In this document: in pieces, positions 6,857-14,944 of the stretch | Layout: each line of letters begins with the position of its first letter | Position numbering within the stretch: the stretch's first letter is position 1 | NCBI GenBank assembly: GCA_035711845.1 | Contig: DASTBU010000163.1 | Location: 1 to 41,768, forward strand | Direction of reading: 5' to 3' | DNA length: 41,768 nt | Origin: DASTBU01 sp035711845 | GTDB lineage: Bacteria > Acidobacteriota > Vicinamibacteria > Vicinamibacterales > 2-12-FULL-66-21 | Program-made: the position numbers and the translations under genes | The notes under the pieces: model-generated | Databases searched by the model: none | What the model saw: only the letters and a program-made list of their open reading frames with translations | Told to the model about the DNA's origin: nothing

Positions 6857-8164
6857 ATGAACATTCCTTTTGCACGCCACACGCTCGACAACGGTCTCGA
6901 CGTCCTCGTGCACGAGGACCACAACTGTCCGATCGTGGCGGTGAACGTCTGGTACCACGTGGGCTCGAAGAACGAGAAGCCCGGCCGCACCGGCCTCGCA
7001 CACCTCTTCGAGCACCTGATGTTCGAGGGCTCCCGGCATCACGACAAGGGCTATTTCCAGCCGCTTCAGGAGGCGGGCGGAACGCTCAACGGTTCGACCA
7101 ACGCGGACCGCACGAACTACTGGGAGGTGGTCCCGACCAACGCGTTGGAGCTGGCGCTCTGGATGGAGTCCGACCGGATGGGCTACCTCCTCCCTGCGCT
7201 CACCGAGGCCAAGTTCCAGAACCAGCGCGACGTGGTCCTCAACGAGCGTCGCCAGAACTACGAGAACCGTCCCTATGGCCTCGCCGGGATGTCGCTCGTC
7301 GCCTCGCTCTATGCGCCCGAGCATCCGTATCACTGGCTCACGATTGGCGCAGCCGAGGACCTTCGCGCGGCAACGCTCGACGATGCGAGGCAATTCTTTC
7401 AGACCTACTATCGGCCCCGCAATGCGTCGCTCGCACTGGCCGGGGACGTCGACACCGAGCATGCGGTGGCGCTGGCGACGCGTTACTTCGGCGAACTGGA
7501 GGCCGGGGACGACCCTCCTCCGGTCGAGTGCCCTCCGCCTGGTTCGCTGAATCGGGAGATTCGACTGGTGCTCGAGGATCGGGTGGAGCTCCCGCGCCTC
7601 TATCTTGCGTGGCATTCGCCGTCGTTGTTCCATGCCGGCGATGCTGAGCTGGATCTGGTCGCCGACATACTGGCGGGCGGCAAGACGTCGCGACTTTACC
7701 GGCGCCTCGTCTATGAGCAGCGCCTGGCGACGGAAGTTGCGGCTTCGCACAACTCCCGTGAGATCGGGAGCTTCTTTCAGCTGGTGGCTACCGCGGCGCC
7801 AGACCGCACGCTTGCCGAACTGGGTCGCGCGATTGTCGAGGAGCTGCAAGGGTTTTGCGACCATGGCCCGACGGCGGTGGAGATGGAGCGCTCGGTCGCG
7901 CAGGCGGAGGCGCATTTCGTTTTCAGGCTGCAGACGGTCGGCGGCTTCGGCGGGAAGGGCGATCAGCTGAACGCCTACAACGTGTTTCTCGACGATCCGG
8001 CGTACTTCGACAAGGACCTGGAACGCTATCGGAGCGCCCGCCCGGAGTCGCTGCGGGAGAACGCGGTTCGCTGGCTCACGCCCGGCCGCGTCGTCCTGAG
8101 CGTCGTCCCGCGCGGCCGGGTCGATTTGGCCGTGCTCCAGTCGCAGCCCGTTTCGGTGTCGTGA
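6857..8164 (+). CDS. M16 family zinc metallopeptidase, catalytic subunit
   Basis: This 435-aa protein is in the pitrilysin/processing-peptidase family. The inverted zinc motif HLFEH is at residues 49-53 and the third ligand Glu is at about residue 130 in NERRQNYEN, so the active site is complete. The first half holds the M16 catalytic domain and the second half the M16 C-terminal fold (NREIRLVLEDRVELPRLYLAWHSPS onward). No signal peptide is seen, although many relatives are periplasmic. The start is uncertain: GTG 6848 sits 6 nt after a TACGAT box, ATG 6857 gives the usual family N-terminus, and ATG 6803 is possible. Its stop overlaps the ATG of the next gene, so the two are translated together and probably form a heterodimer. 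Confidence 0.92.
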   Translation: MNIPFARHTLDNGLDVLVHEDHNCPIVAVNVWYHVGSKNEKPGRTGLAHLFEHLMFEGSRHHDKGYFQPLQEAGGTLNGSTNADRTNYWEVVPTNALELALWMESDRMGYLLPALTEAKFQNQRDVVLNERRQNYENRPYGLAGMSLVASLYAPEHPYHWLTIGAAEDLRAATLDDARQFFQTYYRPRNASLALAGDVDTEHAVALATRYFGELEAGDDPPPVECPPPGSLNREIRLVLEDRVELPRLYLAWHSPSLFHAGDAELDLVADILAGGKTSRLYRRLVYEQRLATEVAASHNSREIGSFFQLVATAAPDRTLAELGRAIVEELQGFCDHGPTAVEMERSVAQAEAHFVFRLQTVGGFGGKGDQLNAYNVFLDDPAYFDKDLERYRSARPESLRENAVRWLTPGRVVLSVVPRGRVDLAVLQSQPVSVS

Positions 8165-9531
8165 TGGCCGTCGATCGCACGCGACTTCCAGCGCTTGGCC
8201 CCGAGCCGCAATTCGCATTTCCGGAGATTCGGCGCCGGACGCTGCGCAACGGCCTCCGCGTGCTGACCGTCGAGCACCGCGAGGTCCCGCTCATCAGCGT
8301 TCTGGCGCTCGTTCCATCGGGCGCTGCGGCGGACCCTCCCGATCGACCGGGCCTGGCGGCTATCACCGGCGACCTCCTGGACGAAGGCAGCGGCGATCTC
8401 GACGCGCTGGGATTCCACGACGCGCTCGCTCGCATCGGCGCGCATCTCGAAACCGAGGTCGGCGCGGATGCCACGCTGCTGGGGATCACGGTGCTCGAGC
8501 GACTGGCCCCGCGCGCGCTCGAGCTGTTTGCCGGCGTCCTGATACGTCCGCGTCTCGAGCCGCAGGAGTTCGACCGTGTGCGCGAGCTGCGGCTGAATCG
8601 GCTGCTGCAGTTGCGCGAGGTGCCGCCCGCCATCGCCGAGCGCGCTTTTGCCAGGCTCGTCTACGCGGAACACCCGTACGGGCACCTGCCGATCGGCTCC
8701 GAGCAGTCGCTTCGCGCGATGGATGCGAGCGATGTGCAGCGATTTCACGGCGTTGCGTACAACCCGTCGGACGCGTGGATGATTGCGGTGGGGGACGCGA
8801 CGCACGACCGGCTCGCGGATCTGGTCGAGCAGGCGTTCGAGGGTTGGACTACACGCCGCGACGGGCCCGCGCCGGCCAGTGCAGCGGTACTGGCCCCGGC
8901 GCGGACAGCCAGGCGCGTGACCCTGATCGATCGGCCCGGAGCGCCACAGTCGGAGCTTCGCATCGGGCACGTATCGGTTCCTCGCAGCACGCCGGACTAC
9001 CATGCGCTGCTCGTCTTGAACATGATTCTCGGCGGGCAGTTCGTCAGCCGCATCAACATGAACCTGCGGGAGGACAAGGGTTACACCTACGGCGCGCGGA
9101 CCAGCTTCGACTTTCGCCGCGGCCCTGGCCCATTCGTGCTGCAGGCCAGCGTGCAGTCCGATGCGACGGCCGCGGCGGTACGAGAGTCACTCCTGGAGCT
9201 CGGCGCCATTCGGGGCGATCGGCCCGTCACAAGGCAGGAGCTCGAGCTCGGTCGCGCCGGCCTGACACGCGGATATCCCCGCAACTTCGAGACAGCGGAC
9301 CAGATGGGCCGGGCGGCCGCGCAACTGGCCCTTTACAATCTGCCCGACGATTACTTCACCACCTTCGTGCCGCGGGTTCTGACGCTCAGCGAATCCGACG
9401 TCACCGATGCCGCGCACCGTCACCTGGATCCTTCGAGCATGGTGACCGTCGTTGTCGGGGATGGCGACCGCGCAGGCGATCTTGCGGCGGCAGGGGCGGG
9501 CGAGCTGGTAGCGCCTCCAATCGAAGGCTGA
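8164..9531 (+). CDS. M16 family peptidase-like protein, non-catalytic subunit
   Basis: This 455-aa protein has the same M16 fold, but where the zinc motif should be (after ALVPSGAAADPPDRPG) there is no HxxEH. It keeps the substrate-binding motif of the inactive partner, the REDKGYTYGA segment near residue 305. This is the pattern of the alpha-type, non-catalytic subunit of bacterial and mitochondrial processing peptidases. It starts at ATG 8164, sharing bases with the stop of the catalytic subunit (TGATG). Together they likely form a closed-chamber peptidase that digests small peptides; the substrate is unknown. Confidence 0.9.
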   Translation: MAVDRTRLPALGPEPQFAFPEIRRRTLRNGLRVLTVEHREVPLISVLALVPSGAAADPPDRPGLAAITGDLLDEGSGDLDALGFHDALARIGAHLETEVGADATLLGITVLERLAPRALELFAGVLIRPRLEPQEFDRVRELRLNRLLQLREVPPAIAERAFARLVYAEHPYGHLPIGSEQSLRAMDASDVQRFHGVAYNPSDAWMIAVGDATHDRLADLVEQAFEGWTTRRDGPAPASAAVLAPARTARRVTLIDRPGAPQSELRIGHVSVPRSTPDYHALLVLNMILGGQFVSRINMNLREDKGYTYGARTSFDFRRGPGPFVLQASVQSDATAAAVRESLLELGAIRGDRPVTRQELELGRAGLTRGYPRNFETADQMGRAAAQLALYNLPDDYFTTFVPRVLTLSESDVTDAAHRHLDPSSMVTVVVGDGDRAGDLAAAGAGELVAPPIEG

Positions 9532-9572
9532 TGCGATCGGCAGAACGCACCACCCATCATGATCCCGGATCG

Positions 9573-10592
9573 ATGAAAGCGGTTCGTTTCCACGAGCACG
9601 GCGGGCCGGATGTCCTGCGATACGAGGACGCGCCGGATCCGCAACCACGGCCTGGACGGGCCCTCGTCCGGGTGCGAGCCTGCGCGCTCAACCATCTCGA
9701 CCTCTGGCAGCGGCAGGGCGTCCCGCGCACGCGCATTCCGCTTCCGCACATCTCGGGCAGCGATGTGTCGGGCGAACTGCTCGATTCAGGCGGCAGCGAC
9801 ATCCGACCCGGGACCCGGGTGCTGCTGCAGCCGGGGCTGAGTTGCGGTAGATGTGTCCGGTGCCTCGAAGGCCGGGACAGTCTGTGTCCCTCCTACGACG
9901 TGCTCGGACTGCAGTCGGACGGCGGCTACGCGGAGATGGTGTCGGTTCCGGTGGAGAGTCTGGTTCCCATTCCGGATCACATCGAGTTCGTGAAGGCCGC
10001 CGCCTTTCCGCTCACGTTCCTGACGGCCTGGCACATGCTCGTCACGCTCGCGCGCATCCGGTCGGGCGATGTGGTCCTCGTGCTGGCGGGTGGCAGCGGT
10101 GTCGGCCAGGCGGCGATCCAGATTGCGCGCCTTCGCGGCGCGCGTGTCTTCGCAACAGCGGGGCCGTCCAAGCTCGACAAGACGCGCGCGCTCGGCGCAG
10201 AGGCGGTCTTCGACCACTATGCGACCGATTTCGGAAAGGAAGCCCGCGCCCTCACCGATGGTCGCGGCGTCGATATCGTGGTCGAGCACGTGGGCGAGGC
10301 GACCTGGGACCGAAGCGTCAGAGCGCTGGCCAACGGCGGACGTCTGGTCACTTGCGGGGCCACGACGGGCGCAAAGGCATCTTTGGACCTGCGCCACCTC
10401 TTCGCGCGTCAACTGTCCTTTCTCGGCTCGTACATGGGCGGCCGAGCCGAGCTGCTCGAGGCTGCCACGCATTTCTTCGCACGCAGCCTCGATCCGGTGA
10501 TCGACGTGGTGTTGCCGCTGGCCGAGGCGGCAACGGCTCAGATCCGACTGGAATCCAGGGCTCAGTTCGGCAAGATCGTGCTGACGACTTAG
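9573..10592 (+). CDS. Medium-chain dehydrogenase/reductase, zinc-binding alcohol dehydrogenase-like
   Basis: This 339-aa protein has a GroES-like N-terminal domain (about residues 25-130) and a Rossmann domain with the NAD(P)-binding glycine motif AGGSGVGQAA near residue 170. The structural zinc site is kept: CGRCVRCLEGRDSLC. The catalytic-zinc positions are not; the usual Cys before the GxD/GxH segment is Asn (ALNHLD), and the GHE triplet reads GSD. It is therefore more like quinone oxidoreductase or reductases that work without catalytic zinc. The ATG at 9573 matches the family start (MKAVRFHEHGG). An in-frame ATG at 9531 overlaps the stop of the M16 gene and would add 14 residues by translational coupling. 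Substrate unknown. Confidence 0.88.
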   Translation: MKAVRFHEHGGPDVLRYEDAPDPQPRPGRALVRVRACALNHLDLWQRQGVPRTRIPLPHISGSDVSGELLDSGGSDIRPGTRVLLQPGLSCGRCVRCLEGRDSLCPSYDVLGLQSDGGYAEMVSVPVESLVPIPDHIEFVKAAAFPLTFLTAWHMLVTLARIRSGDVVLVLAGGSGVGQAAIQIARLRGARVFATAGPSKLDKTRALGAEAVFDHYATDFGKEARALTDGRGVDIVVEHVGEATWDRSVRALANGGRLVTCGATTGAKASLDLRHLFARQLSFLGSYMGGRAELLEAATHFFARSLDPVIDVVLPLAEAATAQIRLESRAQFGKIVLTT

Positions 10593-10792
10593 AGGTACTT
10601 GAGCAGGCCCTGAAGGGCCTGGTAGAGCACCCCTGCGATCGCCTCAGCCAGCGGCGACACCTCTCCCTGGGCGACCGCATCGGCCACGGTCACCGGCTGC
10701 GTGACGAGCAGCCAGATCGTGGCGCCCGCGAGCGTGATCGCCATGACGCCGATTACGGCGACAAGGCTGAGGCTGATTCGGGCGAAGCTCAT
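10589..10792 (-). CDS. Small single-span membrane protein, unknown function
   Basis: This 67-aa protein has one strong hydrophobic segment (residues 7-32, LSLVAVIGVMAITLAGATIWLLV). A short periplasmic or cytosolic tail follows, with the amphipathic end GVLYQALQGLLKYL. I recognise no family. It starts at ATG 10792; an upstream TTG at 10816 in frame is less likely. Its stop overlaps the stop of the convergent dehydrogenase gene by two bases (TTAG). Codon use is GC-rich like its neighbours, which favours a real gene. Confidence 0.5.
   Translation of the reverse strand: MSFARISLSLVAVIGVMAITLAGATIWLLVTQPVTVADAVAQGEVSPLAEAIAGVLYQALQGLLKYL
10605..10620. terminator. Stem-loop after the dehydrogenase
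   Basis: AGGCCC-TGAA-GGGCCT is a perfect 6-bp stem with a 4-nt loop, 12 nt after the dehydrogenase stop. It has no U-run and overlaps the 3' end of the convergent small gene, so termination is only a suggestion. Confidence 0.35.
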
Positions 10793-10903
10793 ACGAAAGA
10801 TCGGCTCAGTGTACAACGGCGGTCGTGAAATCTGTCAGTTGGACGCTGGCGCCTCCGGGACAGTTCCTCCGCCCGCCGAAGCCTGGCCGCCGTCTGCCGA
10901 GGG

Positions 10904-10919
10904 GTCAGGTGAGCCTGAC
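10904..10919. terminator. Stem-loop after the alpha/beta hydrolase
   Basis: GTCAGG-TGAG-CCTGAC is a perfect 6-bp stem located 18 nt beyond the hydrolase stop on the minus strand, in the 144-bp gap before the small membrane gene. There is no U-tract. Confidence 0.35.
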
Positions 10920-10936
10920 GCCTGGAGGAGGTGGTC

Positions 10937-11950
10937 TTAAAGGCTCTTGCTCAAGAATCGGCAGAGCGCCAGCCCGTCGATCCATTTGAACGGCGTGACC
11001 CCGGTGGTGTAATGGCCGCAGGGCAGGACGGTCAGCTCGTGATCCACGCCGCGGCGCTGGAACTCGCTGACGAGGAACCGCGAGAGGTGCACCGGAAAGG
11101 TGAGGTCGTAGGCTGCGTATACGAGCAGCACGCGCTTCCCCGCCAGCCGTTCGAGATAGGGATACGGTGAGATCGGCATCCAGATGCGGCGCAGCCGGTC
11201 GAGATCGATCCGGCCCTCGAGCGTCCGTCGCACGTGTTCGGTCGAGAGCCCGTTCCACACGACGTCAGCGAAGTAGGGCGAGATGTGGTTCAGGGCCGCG
11301 GCCTTGACCAGCGGCTCGTGCGCGGCCGTGAGCATCGACAGGCAGGAACCGAGGCTGGTGCCAAGGATGCCGATCGATTGGTATCCTTGCCGGGAGAGCC
11401 AGGCAATCGCGCGTCTCGCGTCGAGCACGGCCTGGCGGCAGGCCACGACCGTCCGCCCGAGATTGGAGCTGACGATGTAGTCGGCGCGCCGGAGTTCGGG
11501 GGGCATGCGCTCGTCATGATATGGAAGGCTGAGGCGCAGCGCGCTGATGCGGAAGCGGTTCAGCAGCCGGCACAAGCCGACATGACCCTTTGCATCCGCG
11601 TTCCATTGTGGCAGGACGAGCACCGCGCGCCGTTTTCCCTCGGCGGATCGCTCGGGGAAGTATCGGGCCCGGACCGTGTCGTTGCTGGCGTGGGGCGTGC
11701 GAACGGCGCTCGGGAACGAGAGCAGCGGGCCCGCGAGCGTGTAGTCGTCGCATGGCTCGAGCCGGTAGAACGTCTCGCTCGAGGCGACGGCCTCGTCTGC
11801 CCACCGTTCGAGATGCGCGCACGCGCTCGAGTCGCCGTGACCGTCGATCTGGCCGAGCCACTCGAGACCCCACTCGAACCCACGCACGACGCGGTCGTCG
11901 GAACCGGCGGCGAGCCGGCGCTCCCATCCATGAAAGACTCGCGAGATCAC
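10937..11950 (-). CDS. Alpha/beta hydrolase
   Basis: This 337-aa protein has an alpha/beta hydrolase core in its second half. The nucleophile elbow is GTSLGS with Ser at residue 199, the acid is probably Asp in YAAYDLTF, and the His is in LPCGHYTTG near the C-terminus. The first ~100 residues (FHGWERRLA...YRLEPCDDYTLAG) are unlike common esterases. They resemble the uncharacterised ABHD18/DUF2048-type hydrolases, though this is a memory-based comparison. No signal peptide is seen. It uses a GTG start at 11950, with AGGAGG 12-17 nt upstream inside the end of the rhodanese gene, so it is coupled to that gene. Confidence 0.78.
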   Translation of the reverse strand: MISRVFHGWERRLAAGSDDRVVRGFEWGLEWLGQIDGHGDSSACAHLERWADEAVASSETFYRLEPCDDYTLAGPLLSFPSAVRTPHASNDTVRARYFPERSAEGKRRAVLVLPQWNADAKGHVGLCRLLNRFRISALRLSLPYHDERMPPELRRADYIVSSNLGRTVVACRQAVLDARRAIAWLSRQGYQSIGILGTSLGSCLSMLTAAHEPLVKAAALNHISPYFADVVWNGLSTEHVRRTLEGRIDLDRLRRIWMPISPYPYLERLAGKRVLLVYAAYDLTFPVHLSRFLVSEFQRRGVDHELTVLPCGHYTTGVTPFKWIDGLALCRFLSKSL

Positions 11951-11954
11951 GACC

Positions 11955-12401
11955 CTACCGGCCTCCTTCTTCCGCCTTTTTTCGAATGGCCTGATAAGTC
12001 CGATCGGGCGCCTCGGACTCGACGGGCAGACCCGCCTGCGTCCATCCCTCGTCGCGCACCGAGCCCGTCATCGGATCGCGTGAGCCGCCGTAGCCTCCGA
12101 GAACGTTCGAAACGTCGCTGAAACCCGACGCGACGAGCATTTGCGCCGCCTGCATCGAGCGGCCGCCAACCTGGCAGCCGATCAGCAACCTGCTGTCCGG
12201 CCGAAAGCTCGCGCGCATGACATGCACGAACTCGTGATTGGGTACCATCTGCCGGGTCCGCTCGTCGAGGTTGAGCAGCGGGATGTTGACCGCCCCCGCC
12301 GGGTGCCCCGCCTCGAACTCCGGCACTGAACGGACGTCGACGTAAACATAGCCCTCTGTCTGCTTCCGATGCGCTTCGCGAACCGTGACATGCTTGACCA
12401 T
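11955..12401 (-). CDS. Rhodanese-like domain protein
   Basis: This 148-aa single-domain rhodanese has the N-terminal EAHRKQTEGYVYVDVRSVPEFEAGH segment, positioned here at about residues 8-30, and the GAVNIPLL motif. Its putative active-site loop reads IGCQVGGRSMQAA: Cys followed by QVGGRS, the same geometry as the CxxGxR loop of sulfurtransferases. It probably transfers sulfur from a persulfide or thiosulfate donor in the cytoplasm. ATG 12401 was chosen because upstream codons run into a tandem repeat. The gene is 4 bp from the downstream alpha/beta hydrolase, in the same operon. The heptamer array directly upstream would be its 5' region. Confidence 0.88.
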   Translation of the reverse strand: MVKHVTVREAHRKQTEGYVYVDVRSVPEFEAGHPAGAVNIPLLNLDERTRQMVPNHEFVHVMRASFRPDSRLLIGCQVGGRSMQAAQMLVASGFSDVSNVLGGYGGSRDPMTGSVRDEGWTQAGLPVESEAPDRTYQAIRKKAEEGGR

Positions 12402-12473
12402 TGAACCTTGAACCCCTGAACCTTGAACCCCGGAACCCTGAACCTTGAACCCTGAACCCTGAACCCCGGACTG
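12401..12473 (-). repeat. Heptamer-type tandem repeat, unit TGAACCC/TTGAACC
   Basis: About ten degenerate copies of TGAACCY or CGGAACCC run from the rhodanese start codon to 12473. The period is mostly 7 with 8-bp steps. The array occupies the space where the rhodanese promoter or leader should be. Confidence 0.8.
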
Positions 12474-12499
12474 GCCCCTTGGTTGCAGCGGCCGTCCCC

Positions 12500-12664
12500 A
12501 TGCTCGAACAACCACCCATCCCTGACGTGCCGCACCCGCCGGATGTAATCAAGCATCCGCCGCCGGTGAACACGCCGGTGCCGCCCGCTGAGCCCGATCC
12601 GGGCGACCGACCGGACATTCATCCCGTCCCGCCGCCGACCGATCCCGGGCCGCCGGAGATCTGA
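12500..12664 (+). CDS. Possible small proline-rich protein
   Basis: This open frame encodes 54 aa, of which about 22 are Pro, in a P-x-P-P-like pattern (PPIPDVPHPPDVIKHPPP, later PPPTDPGPPEI). Third codon positions are mostly G or C. It starts at ATG 12500, just past the repeat array and divergent from the rhodanese gene. Its last 46 bp overlap the 3' end of the convergent amidase gene. Similar short Pro-rich proteins exist in many Gram-negative genomes, but low-complexity frames arise easily in GC-rich DNA, so this is uncertain. Confidence 0.4.
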   Translation: MLEQPPIPDVPHPPDVIKHPPPVNTPVPPAEPDPGDRPDIHPVPPPTDPGPPEI

Positions 12665-13986
12665 GGTTCGACCGCCGTCGCGATGGCCAGGAGACGCTCG
12701 GTGGCGTGCCGCGCGCCGACGAGCTGAAGGCTGCGCGGGAGGCCGTCGCGGCCTGCGCCGGCCGGTAGAGCGATCGACGGGTGGCCTGTCAGATTGAACA
12801 GCTGTGTCAATCGCAGCATGGCCGCCCGCACCGGCTCCCGGTGGCCGTTGACGTCCATGACAGTGGCACCGAGCTCAGGAGCGGCGGCCGGCAGCGTGGG
12901 CAGCAGCAGGGCGTCGCATCCATCGAGCGCGCGATCCACGCGCAGCTGCAGCGCACTCCGGAGCTCCAGCGCCCGCAGATAATCTTCCGCGAGCACGTAC
13001 CGGCCCATTTCGATCCGAAGCCGCACGCCGGGCGAGTAGCTCGAGCCGTGCCGCACGAGCAGCGGCGCATGATACCAGGAGGCCTCGGGCAGCACGATGT
13101 GCAGGTACACGTGAGGTGTCCAGCTCGCGTGTTCGATCGCGACGTCGATGGTCTCATGGCCTGCCGCTTCGAACGATGCTCTCGCGCGAGTCAACGCAGT
13201 GGCCACGTCTTCGTCCACCCGCTCGCAGAAGTACGGGACGGGCACGCCGAACACGAGACGGCGCGGCGCGGCAGGCAGTGGCATCGGTTGGAGGCCCTTC
13301 ATCACCTGGAAGAGCAGGGCCGCATCCGCCACGCTGCGCGCCATCGGACCGACATGATCGAGCGTGGTGCTGAGGGGCACTATCGCCTCGAGTGGCAGCT
13401 CTCCGTATGTGGGCTTGAGTCCGACGGTGCCGCACGCCGCCGAAGGAATGCGGATCGAGCCGCCCGTGTCGGTCCCGACAGCCGCGAAACACATACCCGC
13501 GGCAAGGGCCGCCGCCGATCCGCCGCTCGATCCGCCGGCCGAGCGGGTCTCGTCGAGCGGGTTGCGTACGGGTCCAAAGGCCGTTTCCTCGCTGGTCGTC
13601 CCGAATGCGAACTCGTGCAGGTTCGTCTTGCCGAGGATGATGGCGCCCGCCTCGCGCAGCCGTGTCACGATGGGTGCATCCTCCACGGCTTCCGTCGACG
13701 GAAGCGCCGATCCCGATGTGGTGCGCGTGCCCGCGACGTCGATCAGGTCCTTGACCGCGACAGGGATTCCGTGGAGCGGCCCTCTCCAGCGGCCCGCGCC
13801 GATCTCGGTCCCGGCGCGCTTCGCCTCCTCGAGGGCGCTCTCCTTCAGGAGCGTGATGAAGGCGTTGACCTGCGGCCTGGCTTCAATCTGCTCGAGACAT
13901 TCGAGCACGAGATCCTGCGGCGCAAGCGCTCCCGTTTTGAGGAGCCTCGCAACGTCGACGATTCGCCGCAGGTCGGGTGCGCTCAT
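12619..13986 (-). CDS. Amidase-signature family hydrolase (GatA-like)
   Basis: This 455-aa protein has the amidase signature with all three catalytic residues: Lys79 in PVAVKDLID, Ser153 in the GGSSGGS loop and Ser177 in DTGGSIR. It aligns with GatA-type amidases at normal length. No gatB-like gene is nearby, so it is more likely a free amidase or amide hydrolase than the glutamyl-tRNA amidotransferase subunit. It starts at ATG 13986, whose ATGA overlaps the stop of a 59-aa gene, so the two are translationally coupled. The last 12 residues are glycine-rich low complexity and overlap a possible opposite-strand gene. Confidence 0.9.
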   Translation of the reverse strand: MSAPDLRRIVDVARLLKTGALAPQDLVLECLEQIEARPQVNAFITLLKESALEEAKRAGTEIGAGRWRGPLHGIPVAVKDLIDVAGTRTTSGSALPSTEAVEDAPIVTRLREAGAIILGKTNLHEFAFGTTSEETAFGPVRNPLDETRSAGGSSGGSAAALAAGMCFAAVGTDTGGSIRIPSAACGTVGLKPTYGELPLEAIVPLSTTLDHVGPMARSVADAALLFQVMKGLQPMPLPAAPRRLVFGVPVPYFCERVDEDVATALTRARASFEAAGHETIDVAIEHASWTPHVYLHIVLPEASWYHAPLLVRHGSSYSPGVRLRIEMGRYVLAEDYLRALELRSALQLRVDRALDGCDALLLPTLPAAAPELGATVMDVNGHREPVRAAMLRLTQLFNLTGHPSIALPAGAGRDGLPRSLQLVGARHATERLLAIATAVEPQISGGPGSVGGGTG

Positions 13987-14162
13987 GGGTTCGAAGCGTG
14001 ATGATCGTCGGGCTGCGCGCGCAGCCGGAGCTGTTCGTCTGCCTCGCGAAGCGCTGCGGTCGACCGCGCGAGGGTTTCGAGGAGCGGCTTCAGTTCCGGG
14101 AGCCCGCGCCGATCGGCATCGGCCTGGGCAGCGGCGAGCCAGGACTCGATTTCGGGTGTCAT
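13983..14162 (-). CDS. 59-aa protein coupled to the amidase
   Basis: The sequence is MTPEIESWLAAAQADADRR, then GLPELKPLLETLARSTAALR, then a polar tail with a His pair. It is predicted to be two amphipathic helices. It overlaps the stop of the upstream outer-membrane gene (TGATG) and the start of the amidase (ATGA). Size, helical character and position recall the short GatC/AtzG-type partners that stabilise some amidase-signature enzymes. I see no diagnostic motif, so this is a hypothesis. Confidence 0.6.
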   Translation of the reverse strand: MTPEIESWLAAAQADADRRGLPELKPLLETLARSTAALREADEQLRLRAQPDDHHASNP

Positions 14163-14845
14163 CAGAAGCTCACCATGGCTCGAAGTGTCACCGGGATCGT
14201 GAAGAACCGATGCTCGATGGGATCGCTCAGCCGGTTCCACGCGAACTTCACGGCCAGCTGGAGGCCAAACGGCCCGGAGTTGAGGCCGCCGCCCCCCTCG
14301 GCGAAGTAGCGGCGTCCGTCTCCGAGATCGCTTCGGATCCGCCCCAGGCCTCCCGCCACGAATGCATGGCTGCCCAGACCCCAGCCCGCGGAGCGATCGG
14401 CCACGAACACGCCGATGCCCGCATCGTAGGCGCGCGCGTTGGTCAGCTGGTAGTTGTCGAGCGCGCCAGGGCCGTCGATCGCGAGGCGGATTGTCGGAAG
14501 ACCCTCGACGCTGCCCCGCAGCGCCAGCGTCGCGCCCCTGCGGAGGCCCAGGGGATAGATCGTGACACCTGCGCCGCGAGTGCGCCGCCGGAACTCGAGC
14601 ACCTCGACCCGCGTGCTGCCGTCGCGCGTTTCGTAATCGTAGTCCTGCCCCTGTGCGGACGCGACCTCCGTCCCCAGCAGGTCCTCGAGCGGGTGCTCGG
14701 CAAAGTGCAGGGGCTGGGTGTACAGCCAGTCGTAGCTCACGCTGATGAACTGCCGCCGAGGAAGAGGGGGCGAATATGTCTGAGCGGCCGCGGCAGCCGC
14801 GGTGCACAGCACGAAACCAGACGCGAGAACCGATCGGGGGAACAC
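14162..14845 (-). CDS. Predicted outer-membrane beta-barrel protein, unknown family
   Basis: This 227-aa protein has an N-terminal signal peptide if it starts at GTG 14845 (FPRSVLASGFVLCTAAAAAAQ, cleavage before Q). The mature part alternates polar and hydrophobic residues in strand-like runs, is rich in Gly, Tyr and Phe, and ends with Phe (VTLRAMVSF), typical of outer-membrane barrels. No family recognised. The exact start is uncertain; upstream codons CTG and others are also open. It is the first gene of a tightly packed set with the 59-aa protein and the amidase. Confidence 0.6.
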   Translation of the reverse strand: MFPRSVLASGFVLCTAAAAAAQTYSPPLPRRQFISVSYDWLYTQPLHFAEHPLEDLLGTEVASAQGQDYDYETRDGSTRVEVLEFRRRTRGAGVTIYPLGLRRGATLALRGSVEGLPTIRLAIDGPGALDNYQLTNARAYDAGIGVFVADRSAGWGLGSHAFVAGGLGRIRSDLGDGRRYFAEGGGGLNSGPFGLQLAVKFAWNRLSDPIEHRFFTIPVTLRAMVSF

Positions 14846-14944
14846 AGGGCGTTTCAGGAGAGGCCTTCGAAAGGTTTCATCGGGTGATAAGCTGAACAAT
14901 CGCCGCCGTGGACTGGCGCGGCGCCAACAAGGGTAGCGTACGAC

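Noticed and set aside
12401..12473. Possible extension of the rhodanese coding region (VQGSGF-like repeats)
   Set aside because: The repeated peptide is the translation of an intergenic-type array; the domain begins normally at the ATG 12401.
12619..13986. GatA subunit of glutamyl-tRNA amidotransferase
   Set aside because: No gatB and no clear gatC are nearby; the signature fits many amidases, so only an amidase call is supported.
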